A stretch of DNA of 64,000 nt from Isoetes taiwanensis (lineage: Eukaryota; Streptophyta; Lycopodiopsida; Isoetales; Isoetaceae): positions 3,978,600 through 4,042,599 of the forward strand of contig JAJEKV010000058.1 of the NCBI GenBank assembly GCA_021234155.1. Direction: 5' to 3'. Positions 11,401 to 21,945 of the stretch are shown here, piece after piece (within the stretch, counting starts at the first letter, position 1; each line of letters opens with the position of its first letter). Under the pieces are notes generated by a model, which saw nothing but the letters and a program-made list of their open reading frames with translations, had not been told where the DNA came from and ran no database searches. A program made the translations under genes and the position numbers.

Positions 11401-12111
11401 TCAAAGGAGTCAAGCAAGCATTCGAGATAATAACCCTATTGATGGAGAACTTGAATATGTTGGGGTTATTACTGATATTATTGATGTGGATTTTCGATCA
11501 TTTCGACAGACTATACTGAAGGCCAAGTGGTTCAAACCTTTATATCGTGGGCCGAAATCACCACGGTGAGAGCACATCTTACGGATTTTTGAAGTTGACT
11601 CCACCCACGTCTTAGTGGAATGAAGCGCGAGCCATATGTATATCCACATCAAGTTCGACAAGTTTTCTTTCATGTCAACCCTCAAAACAATGCATGGTGG
11701 ATTGTAATTCCCACGGAACCAACGTCACGTCGACATATTTGCAATACAACCCTTGAAGAACAAGTGCAAGAGGATCAAGGAGAAGAGGTAGAGCATGAGC
11801 AAGTAATTGAATTTATTGAACCAAGAGATATAGAAGAATACGAAGCTCAAGAGAGAACAAGCAATCAAGGAGTGAGACCATTGATGCATTTTGATGAAGA
11901 TTATATTGAAGAGGAGGTTGAAGGAGAAACAAACAATCAAGGAGTGAGATCACCGATGCATTCCGACGAGGATTATATTGAAGAGGAGGAAGATATTGAG
12001 CTCCATACTCCAAATATGCGACGAAGGCTACTCCTACAACTGGACGATGATGAATGGGAGGACATTGAACATGATTTTGCGGACGAGAGTTTGATGTTTG
12101 GTGATCAATAA
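8431..12111 (+). pseudogene. TNP2 transposase (Transposase_21) with DUF4218 and DUF4216, copy A
   Basis: Exons start at the acceptor ttttttgcag (8430). Recognisable TNP2 blocks are DELLG, NDNCLPKSRRDVKQLL, CIHACINDCILF, CPKCNESRY, VPKKVLRHMPIIPRLQ, DGEALKHIEDKWPHF, NARLALGMDGICPFG and the SGSCGCPSCGQ zinc motif. DUF4218 follows (LVHLPREILLVGP, ERYMKVLK), then DUF4216 (GVITDIIDVDFRSF) and an acidic tail with a repeated DEDYIEEE unit. The N-terminal half (to about 9850) is open with in-phase introns (8694-8765, 9323-9386, 9561-9642). Downstream, small scrambled patches near 9860-9960, 10150, 10720-10790, 10955, 11035 and 11550-11630 break the frame. Copy B is open at those points, so consensus error is a real alternative to decay. 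Confidence 0.8.
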
Positions 12112-12839
12112 AAACAACATTTTATCTTATATTGAGTTCAAATGTGATTAAAGAATACTAATGTACCCCCATATATAATGCTTTTGGTTTTCATTAAGAT
12201 ATTGCATGCTTTTTTTCTTTCTTTCTTTTAAATTTCGTGCCAATCTTGAAATTGCTAAATTATTGGATATTTGTGAGGTAACAATAAATTGCCAAATTCC
12301 AAGAGTTTTAAACTTACTACCTTAAAATTCGGTTATGATGTGTTTTTCGGTGGCTGGAGTATATTTGGTCGCTTTGAAACATATAAAGATTTTAGGAATA
12401 TCAAATATTAAACTACTAGTTAGCCAATATTTGCAATGACATAGCATGCCCATAACAAATTCAATGTCTCTGGAGATGCCACATCGTCCGTCGAGGAACT
12501 CTATAGCGAGACTATAAAAGTGTCAAATTACAGTATGCATATAGTATTGTGCGACTTTTAAGTCTACTTGTTAGATTCTTAAAGCGTCACATAAACATAT
12601 AAATATTGGGTGCACGTGAGCTCAAGCCTACAATATATTAGATAGGGATAGAACTTGATCAAGCTTGGTCAAATAATACATTATTAGATAGATTGAGGAG
12701 ATAGCTTTGCAAAACATCAAATTCCATCAAAAACAGACTCTTGAATGAAATGTTATGACTAAATTTGTAATAATGCCTGGAGAAATATTCCTTGACGTAT
12801 AATATGACGTATAAACTGACATAATTTCTGACGATAAAA

Positions 12840-13156
12840 CTGACGAACTTTCTGACGCTAAACATGGCCTTAAAAATCGACAATACATATCATGCCATAC
12901 TCGGCGATAAGTGTGGCCAATTTTTTGACGATTAATTCGGCGCTTATTGTGGACGAAATATCGGCGACTTGCGTGAAAAAGCGTCGAGGAAACTAAAATG
13001 CAAATCGGCGCTTATTGTGCCGAAAATATCGGCGCGCTTGCGTCGAGAAAAAGCGTCGAATTCAAGCGTCGAAATTTCCGGCGGCATTTACGTCGGGCCA
13101 AAATATCTAGAGGCGGTCGGCGCTTTTTCGACAAAAACCCTCATTCTCTTGTAGTG
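12840..13156. repeat. CACTA 3' subterminal repeats and right terminal inverted repeat, copy A
   Basis: This is a dense field of gacgc/gcgtc motifs ending at ctcttgtagtg. Compared with copy B, nearly every ctgacg has become cggcg and gcgtcag has become gcgtcga or similar, while the sequence between motifs is unchanged. In copy B the repeats are regular, so the change in copy A is motif-specific. Confidence 0.7.
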
Positions 13157-14087
13157 AAAGATCCTGGATGTCCAGGTCCTGTAATGCACGGATAATGCTT
13201 AATAAAAAATGTTGGGGATATTATATTGTTATGAATTTGGATGAATTGTTGTGTTATGCTACTAAACATAATGGCATTATCTGGATGAACATCCAATGCC
13301 TTATTTACTATAGAGCTCAATATCAGAATGTATAAGGATAATCTTTTGAAAATCAATTCCCTGTTTGCCTGGTAAATGCTGCGACTGACGTCCAGGGGGA
13401 TTAATCTATATATATATTGGATATGCCATTTGCGCAGATGGGGTCAGGAAAAAACATCTTATTACTATGGGTCTAATAGAAAACCTCTTTTCATCTCCTA
13501 TCCATTCCTCTGCATGTATACCCCATAAAATATTTCTACAAAAAACCAGTAAACTTTTATATGTACTTTCTGCCCATATTCAACTGGTTTACGTATTTCT
13601 ATACGTAACCCTTAGTTATTTTTCATGCAACTAAGTCCATACTTGCATATTTTTCTGGATACATATATGTAAACAAATGCTAATAAAAAAACCCCTAAAA
13701 GTATTCATTGGTTTATTTATACACTACAAATGTGCATCCCTTTGAGCGATGGCAGCCAGGAGCAGCTCACCGACAGTAAAAAGAGAATTGCAGACCAAAA
13801 TGCTTACCCTTATCACAACTGGGGAGCAAGATTTTGATCAGTTGTTTACCTGTGTTGTCGATGATGTAGAATCAAAGGAGAAAATAGCTTTCTTATCGTT
13901 ATAGCCAACGTGGAAGTCTAAAATTCCACCACAAAAAATAATAGCGGCCCAACTGCAATATTGTTGGACATCTTCCATAGCCAATGATAAATTTGGGGCG
14001 TTACGTGGTGGAGAGCGAAAATAAACTACATGTGGAAGAGCAAAATGGCCTTGCTTATTTGAAATAAGCTTGCATATTGGAACTCCA

Positions 14088-14816
14088 TGTTAGATTATTT
14101 GCTTCTTGATAGAAGATAAATCATAGCATGAATCCCATAGCACTCAATAGCTTTCAATTTAAATGCACTTCCCCTTTATTACATCTTTCATTCACCATTG
14201 TGTTATATGAACAATATAACCATAATAAAACACTATTCACTTACCTATGGTCTTCAAAGGTCATTCAAATGATCATATACTGAAAATATTTCGTTACCCA
14301 AATACAAGCATTTACCTTGCGAACTCTACAATATTTCTTCAGCGAATCAAACTATATTCATCAATCATTCTATTTGATTTTATTTACAGGGATCCGGCGG
14401 TCATGGAGACTACCGATCCGCTCTGCAACTTCATTCGACCGTCCTGTATTTACAAAAATAGACCCAAGCTTTTCCCTCCAGGATAAGCTTTCTATTTTCA
14501 CTTTGACTGGGTCTTCGGCATAGAATCTTCAATGGTTAAAACATCAATAATGTATAATGTCTCAACCATTAACTTCGAACCATTAACTTCCAAATCTCAA
14601 CATTAGGTCTTAGTTCCAAAAATGCATAGGGAAAACTCTTTACCAGATTCTTTCCCCTACACCTTGTATCTTTGGTACTTAATCTGCTCAATGCATATAA
14701 ACTGTTCATCACCATAACAATTTTGCATGTACCAGCATTATGTTTAAGTAAACACACTTGTTCTGCAGTTGCCTCCAATTATGAGGTGAACTTAGGAAAG
14801 CAATCATTTCCTAACA
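14088..14816 (-). repeat. Copia 3' LTR
   Basis: A 729-base terminal repeat with TG...CA ends, at the left on the plus strand because the element runs in the minus direction. It is about 98.6 percent identical to the other LTR by eye. Confidence 0.95.
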
Positions 14817-15113
14817 TTCCCCTTTCACCTCATAATTTTTACATGGATCTAGATCCTGTTATTGTTCACACCATAATATCTTCTCCCCTTTTTTTTTATT
14901 GATACAACAATAGTCTGCTTACTGCCACTGCTTCTCATAAGCAGACTTATGTGAACTTTAATGGTTGTGCAATCAAGATCTTGATACAGTCTGACTACTG
15001 CCACTGCTTCTCATAGTCAGACCATGTAAACTTCAGTGTTTGTGCAATCATGACCTTCATTATTTGCACACTTGCTGAACAAATAATAACAAGTGTAACA
15101 GTCAGCAATTGTT

Positions 15114-18100
15114 TCAACCCTTTTCCTTGCATTTTTTTCTGCAGTGTATTCTTTCTGTCAGCATGTTGAATCTGTTACTGCTCAGCACCTTGGTCAAAAT
15201 GTCAGCCAGTTGTTCTTCAGATTTGATATGCTCAAGCTCAATAATATTTTTGTTAACCATGTCCCTAATGAAATGCATTTTCATTTCAATGTGTTTTGTT
15301 CTCTCGTGCATAACAGGATTTTTAGCCATGGCAATGCAACTCTTACTGTCACTATAAAGTATAGTTTGTACCTTTTGCTTTATTCCCAACTCATCCAGCA
15401 TTCTTCTTGTCCAAACAATCTCTTTTGCTGCTAAGGTTGATGATGAATACTCTGCTTCAGCTGTAGAAAGTGCTACTGAGGATTGTTTTTTGCTTCTCCA
15501 GCTTATTGGTCCACCTCCTAACATAAGTATGTATCCAGAAGTTGATCTTCTCTCATCTGGATCCCCACACCAGTCTGCATCACAGTATCCTACCAAGTTC
15601 AAATCATTAGTAGAATATTCTATACCCACATTTTTCGTTCCCTTCAGATACCTTAGTACTTTCTTGGCTGCAAGCCAATGTTGTTTGCCTGGGTTATGAT
15701 TGTACCTGCTTAGAACATTAACAATAAAACTGATATCTGGTCTGGTATTGTTTGATATGAACAGTAAGCTGCCAATTAAAGGCCTATATGGAATTTCCTC
15801 CATATATCTTTCTTTTTGCTCACTTTGTGGGCACATTTCTTTTGATATCTTGCACCCTGGCAGAACTGGAGATTTAACTATATTGCAATCTTCCATATTG
15901 AATTTTTTTAGCACATTTTCTATGTATTTTTCCTGAGACAAGTTTATCCTTCTATTTTTCCTGTCACGTGTCACTTCAACTCCAAGAAACTTCTTTAGTT
16001 CTCCAAGGTCTGTCATCATGAACCTGTTTTTCAACACCTTTTTGCATTTGTTCAACATTACCATGCTTTTACTAGCCATAATGCAATCATCAACATATAA
16101 ACCTATTATACAATGATCATCCTTTTCCTCAAACAAGTAGACATTTCCATCATTGTCTAATTTTCTGAAACCTTGAGTCATTAGAAAAGTATCCATACAT
16201 TTATACCATTCCCTAGGCGATTGTTTCAGCCCATACACAGCTCGATTTAGCTTCCATACTTTGTTTTTTCCCTGTTCATACCCAGGTGGCTGCTCCATGT
16301 ATATTTCCTCTTCCAGTTTTGCATTTAAGAAGGCTGTGTTTACATCCATGTGATGTAGTTCATAATCTAGTGCATTTGCAATTGCAACTATCATCCTTAT
16401 GCTGTTCATTTTAATGACAGGTGAATAGGTCTCATCATAATCAATTCCCTTCCTTTGAGTAAATCCTTGAGCCACAAGTCTTGCTTTGTGCTTAGAATTG
16501 CCATCTGCTCCTATTTTCAGTTTGTATACCCATTTGTTTCCCACTACATTCTTATCTTCTGGTCTTTCTACCACTTGATAGGTATCTGTCCTTTTAAATG
16601 AGTCTATTTCATCATTCATGGCTTGCCTCCATTTGTTGCTATCTAGATCATTGATTGCTTCATCAAAATTTTCTGGAATACCAGCTTCAAGAACCATTAA
16701 GGCTACAGCAGCATCTTCCCTTTGTGATTGTATTCTCACACTTTTACCATCTGGCAGCCTACCATATGTTTTGTGATCAATTTGCATTCCCTCTTTAAGT
16801 TTTTCTTCCTCTGTTTTTCTTCTCTTAACTGCTATATGTGTAACCTTTTCTGTTTCCTTTTCCTCTTGACTATGATCCTCAATAGATCTACTTTCCATAG
16901 ATCTGCAACTTTCTTTATCTGACTCATCATCATCACTGTCATATTGCTTTGTATCCTGTTTATTTCCCTCTGTTTCTTGATCAGAATTATCAAGCTTTTC
17001 TTTATTTAATGTAGGCTTATACAACTTATTTTCCACGAAAGTAACATCCCTACTTATGATTATTTTTCTATTGGCTGGGTTGTATATCCTATAAGCCTTT
17101 GAGTTTTCGTCATACCCCACTAAATATCCAATTGTAGATCTATCATCAAGTTTAGATCTTAATTCTTCAGGTATATGCGCATACACTAGACATCCATAGG
17201 CTTTATACTTTTCATAATTAGGTATATTTCCAGACCAAAGTTCCTCTGGGCAATGTTCATCTATACTTACTGAAGGTAACCCATTTTGAACAAGGACAGC
17301 AGTCTTCACGGCTTCTTCCCATAGGAAATTAGGTAATCCACTATGCTTCAACATTGATCTAACTGCATTAAGAATTGTTTTATTTTTTCTCTCAGCTACA
17401 CCATTTTGCTGAGGTGTGTAGCTGCATGTAAACTGCCTTCTAATTCCCCTTTCAATGCAAAATTTAATGAATTTGGAAGACATGTACTCACCTCCTCTGT
17501 CTGACCGTACACACCTGATTCTTCTTCCAGTGGAGCACTCAACTTCTGCTGCATATCTCTTGAAGGCTTCAAAAGCTAGATCTTTACTCCTTAGACAGTA
17601 GACCTGTGTTTTTCTGCTGAAATCATCAACAAAGGTTATGAAGTATTTTTTGCCAGTAATTCCAGTGACATTCAGTGGACCACATAGATCTGTATGTATC
17701 AATTCAAGTGGAGCCTTAGCTCTTTTCTTGGCCTTAGGAAATGGTAACCTGCTGTGTTTTCCTAACATGCATCCCAAACATGCATTCTCATTGTATTCAA
17801 TGTTTCTGCTCTTAATCCAATTTTTCTTAATCATGTTTTCGATTTGTTTTATACCAGCATGTCCAAGTCTTTCATGCCATGTCTGAATATTAGCATCAGT
17901 GGTCAGATTTATGCTTCCCATGTACTTAGAATTTAATCCAAACAAATTGCCAACTCTTTTGCCAAGAAATCTTAATTTATTCCCTTCATAGATCTTACAT
18001 TCAAGTTGTTCAAATACAACCTTGAATCCCATGTCTACTAACTGGGAAATTGATATAAGATTCCTAACTAATGTAGGAACACAAAGAACATTTTTCAGAT

Positions 18101-19337
18101 TTACAATTCTTCCATCTAAATCAAACAACTCCAATACTCCAACGTCTTCAACCTTCTGCAAACTTCCATTGCCTACTTGAATGTGACCTCCTTTGCTTCC
18201 AATGCAATCCTTCAGGTTCTTGGAAGAGTATGTTATCGATTTTTCAGCTCCACTATCTATAATTAACAAGTCATCATCAATTCTGTTATCAGAAATTGAA
18301 AAAATCTGAGTTTTGTTTACCTCTTCATTTTCTTCTGGACTATCCTCTTCAAGTTTTACCTCTTCAGCCACATTTGCCTCATAATTGAATTTTCCACCTC
18401 TCCCTCTACCTCTTCCTCTAAAACCAGATCCTCTGCCACCTCTGCCCCTTCCCCTTGCACTGGTATTCTCCTTGGGAGTTGAACAAGTTGATGCAATATG
18501 TCCCTTCCCCCCACAATGATAACAGAAAATTTCCCTTGAGACATTAGGACAATCAACTTTCAAATGTCCATATTTATTGCAGTTAAAGCATGGCCCAATC
18601 TTTCCTCCAAACCTAGCTTCTTGTTTAGATTTATTGCTTTCCTTTCCTTTGACAAACAGTATTTGAGCAGAATCATTTTCTCCAAGCACTTTGTTTTGCT
18701 CTAATTCTGTCTTTAGCATTCTTTCTGCTTCAACTTTGGTCTTAGCAATAGTTCTCATAAAGATGGAAATGTTACCTAAACCAGAGCAAGCCCTTGACAT
18801 AGCCAGAACTTGCTGTTGCTGAGTATAGGCCACCCCTGCTCCCTCAAGATCTGCAATCACATTATCAAAGTTCTGCAAGAACTCGTTTATATCATCATTT
18901 TCATGAAACTTCAGTCTTCTTAACTCATTTTCCAACACATCAATTTGAGAGGATGTCTTTTCCTCATAGTTAATCAACAAGTAATTCCACATTTGCTTAG
19001 GTGTCATACCTCTAAGTTTTAGCACAATGCTGGAACTTACTTTGCTCATTATGATTCCTTGAGCTTCTTTTATTTTAGCCTTCACTCCTGAGCCTCCTCT
19101 TGCTGAGATCTCACTTATTTCATCACCTTGCTCTTCTACATTTCCTTCAGTGCTCGAACTCCCTTCAGCTGGAACTCTTCTTCTTACACTTGCAACTTCT
19201 TCAACAGGTTCTATTAGATCCCAAAGATCCTCAACCTCCAGAACATGCTTAATCTTTTCTTTCCAAACTTGAAAGCCTGAATCTCCCTTGAAAACATCTA
19301 TGGCATTTAGTAGCCCTGCTCCAAATCTGCTTGACAT
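15114..19337 (-). CDS. Copia Gag-Pol polyprotein
   Basis: A single open frame of about 1407 residues starts at MSSRFGAGL. Order of parts: Gag, two CCHC zinc knuckles (CFNCNKYGHLKVDC and CYHCGGKGHIASTC), aspartic protease (LIIDSGAEKS), pre-integrase HHCC region and integrase (HTDLCGPL), reverse transcriptase with YVDD, and RNase H. The order integrase then reverse transcriptase places it in Ty1-copia. It looks whole. Confidence 0.95.
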   Translation of the reverse strand: MSSRFGAGLLNAIDVFKGDSGFQVWKEKIKHVLEVEDLWDLIEPVEEVASVRRRVPAEGSSSTEGNVEEQGDEISEISARGGSGVKAKIKEAQGIIMSKVSSSIVLKLRGMTPKQMWNYLLINYEEKTSSQIDVLENELRRLKFHENDDINEFLQNFDNVIADLEGAGVAYTQQQQVLAMSRACSGLGNISIFMRTIAKTKVEAERMLKTELEQNKVLGENDSAQILFVKGKESNKSKQEARFGGKIGPCFNCNKYGHLKVDCPNVSREIFCYHCGGKGHIASTCSTPKENTSARGRGRGGRGSGFRGRGRGRGGKFNYEANVAEEVKLEEDSPEENEEVNKTQIFSISDNRIDDDLLIIDSGAEKSITYSSKNLKDCIGSKGGHIQVGNGSLQKVEDVGVLELFDLDGRIVNLKNVLCVPTLVRNLISISQLVDMGFKVVFEQLECKIYEGNKLRFLGKRVGNLFGLNSKYMGSINLTTDANIQTWHERLGHAGIKQIENMIKKNWIKSRNIEYNENACLGCMLGKHSRLPFPKAKKRAKAPLELIHTDLCGPLNVTGITGKKYFITFVDDFSRKTQVYCLRSKDLAFEAFKRYAAEVECSTGRRIRCVRSDRGGEYMSSKFIKFCIERGIRRQFTCSYTPQQNGVAERKNKTILNAVRSMLKHSGLPNFLWEEAVKTAVLVQNGLPSVSIDEHCPEELWSGNIPNYEKYKAYGCLVYAHIPEELRSKLDDRSTIGYLVGYDENSKAYRIYNPANRKIIISRDVTFVENKLYKPTLNKEKLDNSDQETEGNKQDTKQYDSDDDESDKESCRSMESRSIEDHSQEEKETEKVTHIAVKRRKTEEEKLKEGMQIDHKTYGRLPDGKSVRIQSQREDAAVALMVLEAGIPENFDEAINDLDSNKWRQAMNDEIDSFKRTDTYQVVERPEDKNVVGNKWVYKLKIGADGNSKHKARLVAQGFTQRKGIDYDETYSPVIKMNSIRMIVAIANALDYELHHMDVNTAFLNAKLEEEIYMEQPPGYEQGKNKVWKLNRAVYGLKQSPREWYKCMDTFLMTQGFRKLDNDGNVYLFEEKDDHCIIGLYVDDCIMASKSMVMLNKCKKVLKNRFMMTDLGELKKFLGVEVTRDRKNRRINLSQEKYIENVLKKFNMEDCNIVKSPVLPGCKISKEMCPQSEQKERYMEEIPYRPLIGSLLFISNNTRPDISFIVNVLSRYNHNPGKQHWLAAKKVLRYLKGTKNVGIEYSTNDLNLVGYCDADWCGDPDERRSTSGYILMLGGGPISWRSKKQSSVALSTAEAEYSSSTLAAKEIVWTRRMLDELGIKQKVQTILYSDSKSCIAMAKNPVMHERTKHIEMKMHFIRDMVNKNIIELEHIKSEEQLADILTKVLSSNRFNMLTERIHCRKKCKEKG

Positions 19338-19370
19338 TTTTTTCTTGCCTTCAACCTGCTCTGATACCAC

Positions 19371-20099
19371 TGTTAGATTATTTGCTTCTTGATAGAAGAT
19401 AAATCATAGCATGAATCCCATAGCACTCAATAGCTTTCAATTTAAATGCACTTCCCCTTTATTACATCTTTCATTCACCATTGTGTTATATGAACAATAT
19501 AACCATAATAAAACACTATTCACTTACCTATGGTCTTCAAAGGTCATTCAAATGATCATATACTGAAAATATTTCGTTACCCAAATACAAGCATTTACCT
19601 TACGAACTCTACAATATTTCTTCAGTGAATCGAACTATCTTCATCAGTCATTCTATTTGATTTTATTTACAGGGATCCGGCGGTCATGGAGACTACCGAT
19701 CCGCTCTGCAACTTCATTCGACCGTCCTGTATTTACAAAAATAGACCCAAGCTTTTCCCTCCAGGATAAGCTTTCTATTTTCACTTTGACTAGGTCTTCG
19801 GCATAGAATCTTCAATGGTTAAAACATCAATAATGTATAATGTCTCAACCATTAACTTCGAGCCATTAACTTCCAAATCTCAACATTAGGTCTTAGTTCC
19901 AAAAATGCATAGTGAAAACTCTTTACCAGATTCTTTCCCCTACACCTTGTATCTTTGGTACTCAATCTGCTCAATGCATATAAACTGTTCATCACCATAA
20001 CAATTCTGCATGTACCAGCATTATGTTTAAGTAAACACACTTGTTCTGCAGTTGCCTCCAATTATGAGGTGAACTTAGGAAAGCAATCATTTCCTAACA
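19371..20099 (-). repeat. Copia 5' LTR
   Basis: A 729-base LTR next to the tRNA-iMet primer binding site. It is the same length as the 3' LTR, followed by the ctcca target duplication. Confidence 0.95.
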
Positions 20100-20583
20100 C
20101 TCCACATGTAAGACTACACCATGATAGTCCAATCTTGCTTGACCCATTGCAATGAATCGCTGCAAACAAGCAGACCCCTCTGGATGCAAATGCAGTGGCA
20201 TGTTTGAAGTTTGTGGTGAATGCAAGGGTACATTTTCTAAACAAAGAGTGCCCCTTAATTTTTGAACGGTCCAGATTTATGCCACAATATGAGTCGTCAA
20301 TCGGGGCAGAGACATAAGTCATTCTTTTATCATATAAGATTGTATTTTAGTGAATAGCTGCTTTCACACTAAAAATAGCATTAGCTGAAAATAATTTTGG
20401 CTAGCATGCCAATCAATTGTTCATCTTGGCCATTTGGTCTTGGATATTCTTTGCTATCTAATGTCCCCTTTGCTATCTAACGTCATCTCCTTGTGGTTTG
20501 GTAGCAGTCATTTGGGTTAGCAATTAGAAGATCTTGCTTTCAAGTCTCTCTTGGGATACTTAGGGAACTGTTATATATCTCTA

Positions 20584-20757
20584 TGTTGAGTACTACTATC
20601 TAACTATTGTCTCCATGTATATATCTCTATTGGGGGAGGACGGGGGAATGTTGAGTACTACTATCTAACTATTGTCTCCATGTACATTTAGAGGGCCTCT
20701 ATTGGGGAATGTTGAGTACTACTATCTAACTAACGTCCATGTACATATAGAGGGATA

Positions 20758-20790
<33 letters not shown>

Positions 20791-20830
20791 GGGAATGTTG
20801 AGTACTACTATCTATCTATTATCTTCGTGG
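20584..20830. repeat. Short tandem units with a poly-T tract, unit A
   Basis: Four imperfect copies of a unit built on gttgagtactactatctaac followed by a ccatgtaca motif. The third and fourth are separated by a poly-T run of about 29 bases. The same array occurs in unit B at about 29730-29980 with a slightly different T-run. Confidence 0.7.
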
Positions 20831-20909
20831 ACGATAAAATCAATTCAGTTCAATTCTTATCCCAAAAGATCTTGAGTGCCATCTATCTATTGTCTCCATG
20901 GACGATAAA

Positions 20910-21600
20910 AATCAATTCATGCCATGCTTGGTATATCTGACATGATTAATCTAACTTTGGGAGCATGTTTTGATTGTATAAATCAACTACTCTAACTTTG
21001 GGAGTATCAGTTTTGATCGTATAAATCAACGAATCTAACGTTGAAAGTATGTTTAGATTGTATAAATCAACGAAGCTTTGTATTTTGAAGAGAAAGGTAG
21101 CCACACGTGGTATATCTGGCATCATGAATCAAAGATGATAAAAATAATTCATGCCATGCTTGGTATATCTGACATGATTAATCTAACTTTGGGAGCATGT
21201 TTTGATTGTACAAATCAACTAGTCTAACTTTGGAGTATGTTTTGATTGTATAAATCATCGAATCTAACTTTGGAAGTATGTTTTGATTGTATAAAGCAAT
21301 GAAGCTTTGTATTTTGAAGAGAAGGTAGCCACACTTGGTATATGTGGCATGATGAATCTAACTTTGGGAGCTGTGTTTTTGATTGTATATATCAACTAAT
21401 CTAACTTTGGGTGTATATTTTGATTGTATAAATCAACGAAGCTTTGTATCCACTGATCTCTTGGTCTCCATTGACGATAAAAATCAATTTAATTCAATTC
21501 TTATCTCAAGAGATCTTGGATAAAATTCAATTTAATTCAATTCTATGGTTAATTTAACTTTGGGAGTAGTTTTGATTGTATAAATCGGCAAAGCTTTTGT
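20910..21600. repeat. Degenerate minisatellite, unit A
   Basis: Roughly 35- to 45-base units containing ctaactttgggagtatg and ttttgattgtataaatcaac repeat many times with drift. A longer period (about 200-240 bases) carries catgccatgcttggtatatc and gaagctttgtattttgaag. It is non-coding. The unit B copy lies at about 30060-30750. Confidence 0.7.
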
Positions 21601-21945
21601 AGCATGAAATGGGTGTCTCTGTGTTGGATTAAAACGATCGCTAGTGCTCACACTTCTACTTCATGATAGAGTGCGACAAAGTTTGCTTTGCCCCAGTCCT
21701 TTGAGAAGCTTAATAGCTCTCATAATGAGTCCTAGTTTGTTAGTTGATGTTTTTTTGTTTCTGGCTAAAAACATTTTATTGGAGGGCAATCTGATGGGCA
21801 GGGTCTAGTCTCATAGATTACGAGTTTCTTTGTAAAGTCTAGTAGGTAATGTTCTCTTGTATTGTAAAGTCTAGTAGGTAATGTTCTTGTATGACTACTT
21901 TGCTGGCATTTGCGATCCAGGTTTGTGTCGTCTAAGCTATTCCAG

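Larger units (their letters stand above)
6655..13156 (+). mobile_element. CACTA (EnSpm) DNA transposon, copy A
   Basis: The element carries GCGTCAG-type subterminal repeats at its left side (6663-6715), a SET-domain ORF (6801-8203), a multi-exon TNP2 region (8431-12111) and a right end finishing ctcttgtagtg at 13156, the complement of a CACTA terminus. The left terminal repeat is not found, so the left end is eroded or truncated and 6655 is approximate. From 6775 onward it lies in the tandemly duplicated block and shares everything to the right end with copy B. Confidence 0.8.
14088..20099 (-). mobile_element. Ty1-copia LTR retrotransposon, looks whole, young
   Basis: The element is 6012 bases long with two 729-base LTRs that begin TGTTAG and end CTAACA. 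It is flanked by the 5-base target duplication ctcca (14083-14087 and 20100-20104); unit B shows the empty site. On the minus strand a tRNA-iMet-type primer binding site lies at about 19358-19370 and a polypurine tract just inside the 3' LTR at 14817-14830. The LTRs differ at about 10 positions (roughly 1.4 percent), which points to a geologically recent insertion after the segmental duplication. Confidence 0.95.
13838..20322 (-). pseudogene. Aspartic-protease-like ORF, copy A, split by the Copia element
   Basis: The minus-strand frame seen whole at 29000-29467 in copy B is here cut into 20322-20105 and 14087-13838 by the retroelement. The sequence on both sides is nearly the same as in copy B. 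This shows that the empty site in unit B is the ancestral state. Confidence 0.5.
6775..21919. repeat. Tandem segmental duplication, unit A (with Copia insertion)
   Basis: The unit starts at ggtttgtgtcg (26 bases before the first ATG of the CACTA gene) and ends at gcgatcca, where unit B begins at once. Without the Copia element and its extra target duplication it is about 9.13 kb, and it is almost identical to unit B apart from clustered small patches. Upstream of the start and at the unit end the shared dinucleotide ca gives two bases of microhomology at the junction. Confidence 0.85.

Noticed and set aside
19358-19370. ctctgataccac, resembling a tRNA 3' end
   Set aside because: It is the primer binding site of the Copia element (complementary to initiator Met tRNA), next to its 5' LTR, not a tRNA gene. 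The same applies to 55485-55496 in the Gypsy element.
20755-20790. Poly-T run as the poly-A tail of a minus-strand retrocopy
   Set aside because: It sits inside a tandem array, no coding or retroelement 3' end abuts it, and no target duplication was found.
20910-21600. Regularly repeated units as a CRISPR array
   Set aside because: The units are degenerate, lack unique spacers of constant size, and the context is a plant genome.
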